A DNA stretch of 64,000 bases from Oryzomonas sp. (GTDB lineage: Bacteria; Desulfobacterota; Desulfuromonadia; Geobacterales; Pseudopelobacteraceae). Positions 63,544 to 64,000 of the stretch are shown in pieces. The position numbers and the translations under genes were made by a program. Numbering within the stretch: position 1 is the stretch's first letter; each line of letters begins with the position of its first letter. The stretch is taken from NCBI GenBank assembly GCA_031292255.1, contig JARLHN010000032.1, positions 32,108-96,107 of the forward strand. Reading direction: 5' to 3'. The notes beneath the pieces are model-generated. The model ran no database searches. It was not told the DNA's origin and saw only the letters and a list, made by a program, of their open reading frames with translations.

Positions 63544-64000
63544 ATGGGCGGCGGAATCAAGGAATGGCCCCAGGATGAACGTCCTCGGGAGAAGTTGCTC
63601 AATCAGGGGGCCGCTGGCCTGACCGACGCAGAACTCCTGGCCCTGATCGTAAGGAGTGGGGACCCGACCACCGGCCAGAGCGCCATCGACCTGGGACGCA
63701 AGCTGATCGGCCACTTCGGCAGCAACCTGCGCGAACTGGGCAATGCCGACATCGCCGAGCTCACCGCCATCAAGGGGATGGGGTTGGCCAAGGCTGCCGG
63801 CGTCAAGGCCGCCTTTACGCTGGCTTCGCGTTTCCAGGCCCGAAAACTGGAGCGTTTCGACCGTTTCACCTCGCCGCAGCAGGTCTTCGACTACTTCCAC
63901 CACGAATTTCGCGACAGCCGCAAGGAGTATTTCCTGGCACTGCTTCTGGACGGAAAGAATCGCATCATCCGCCGTGTTCAGGTTTCCGAGGGTTCCCTCA
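63544..64000 (+). CDS. radC: RadC/MPN-domain DNA repair protein, N-terminal part (runs off the window)
   Basis: 152 residues are visible and the frame is open to the edge. It has an N-terminal HhH-type RuvA-like domain (DERPREKLLNQGAAGLTDAELLALIVRSG, LTAIKGMGLAKAAGVKAAF) and the start of the JAB/MPN domain (FHHEFRDSRKEYFLALLLDGKNRIIRR). The metal-site HxH and the C-terminus lie outside the window. GGAGGAGGTC precedes the ATG at 63544. It follows the DUF2062 gene by 20 nt. Confidence 0.92.
   Translation, partial: MGGGIKEWPQDERPREKLLNQGAAGLTDAELLALIVRSGDPTTGQSAIDLGRKLIGHFGSNLRELGNADIAELTAIKGMGLAKAAGVKAAFTLASRFQARKLERFDRFTSPQQVFDYFHHEFRDSRKEYFLALLLDGKNRIIRRVQVSEGSL

Overview
The window looks like a chromosomal segment from a GC-rich member of the Geobacterales (Desulfuromonadota; Geobacter, Trichlorobacter, Pelobacter propionicus or a close relative). 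This is inferred from gene content: a SfrBA-type NAD(P)H oxidoreductase, a hybSABLP uptake [NiFe] hydrogenase, futalosine-pathway menaquinone genes (mqnD, mqnB), a FolE2-type GTP cyclohydrolase, and many one- and two-component regulators. No rRNA, tRNA, CRISPR array, prophage or intact insertion sequence is visible. What stands out besides the genes is the density of small dispersed repeats.

Layout. 1-2.7 kb: sfrA (partial) and sfrB on the minus strand. 2.8-5.6 kb: an M29 aminopeptidase, mqnD and a DUF4337 membrane protein on the plus strand. 5.7-13.8 kb: a minus-strand complex I block that holds only nuoH, an ankyrin-repeat gene, and nuoI-J-K-L-M-N. It begins at a palindromic repeat, and nuoA-G are not next to it. 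14.1-19.4 kb: engB, acylphosphatase (minus), folE2, a TIGR04282-type transferase, a hybrid histidine kinase and mqnB. 19.4-22.6 kb: a minus-strand group glcD - small membrane protein - maf - yggS. 22.9-28.4 kb: a membrane-anchored receiver-like protein, then a minus-strand pair made of a 977-aa TPR/coiled-coil/CARDB-like exported protein and a LysM protein. 28.7-36.8 kb: housekeeping genes (uvrC-miaA, ndk, htpX-rsmB-rpe, a Nudix hydrolase, a diguanylate cyclase). 37.4-45.6 kb: a transglutaminase-like exported protein, then minus-strand nuclease, U32 peptidase, asd, leuB and metK. 46-51.3 kb: a complete HlyD/double-ATPase/two-permease ABC exporter of the YbhGFSR type. 51.6-61.1 kb: a Cache-domain histidine kinase and a sigma-54-dependent response regulator, divergent from hybSABLP, which carries a near-consensus sigma-54 promoter. 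61.2-64 kb: a small MCP-like protein, a TusA-like protein, a DUF2062 protein and radC (partial).

Energy logic (inference): HybSABL oxidises H2 on the periplasmic side and passes electrons through HybA/HybB to menaquinone made by the Mqn pathway. The Nuo membrane arm and SfrBA handle NAD(P)H and quinone or cytosolic acceptors. The adjacent kinase/sigma-54 activator pair is the obvious candidate regulator of hyb.

Repeats. At least five small repeat types occupy intergenic or variable positions: (1) imperfect palindromes with a GGCGTAGC-N3-GCTACGCC core; (2) C-rich/G-rich hairpins, one of them translated in frame inside nuoL; (3) elements ending in AATACCAATTCCAAATCA-like inverted repeats; (4) CACAAAG/CACAGAG long inverted repeats; (5) AGTGTCC-type elements. 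At 22.6 kb a 113-bp MITE-like element with 14-bp terminal inverted repeats and an 8-bp target duplication sits inside a type-3 element and itself contains a type-2 hairpin. A related unoccupied sequence lies about 1.6 kb away, at 24.3 kb.
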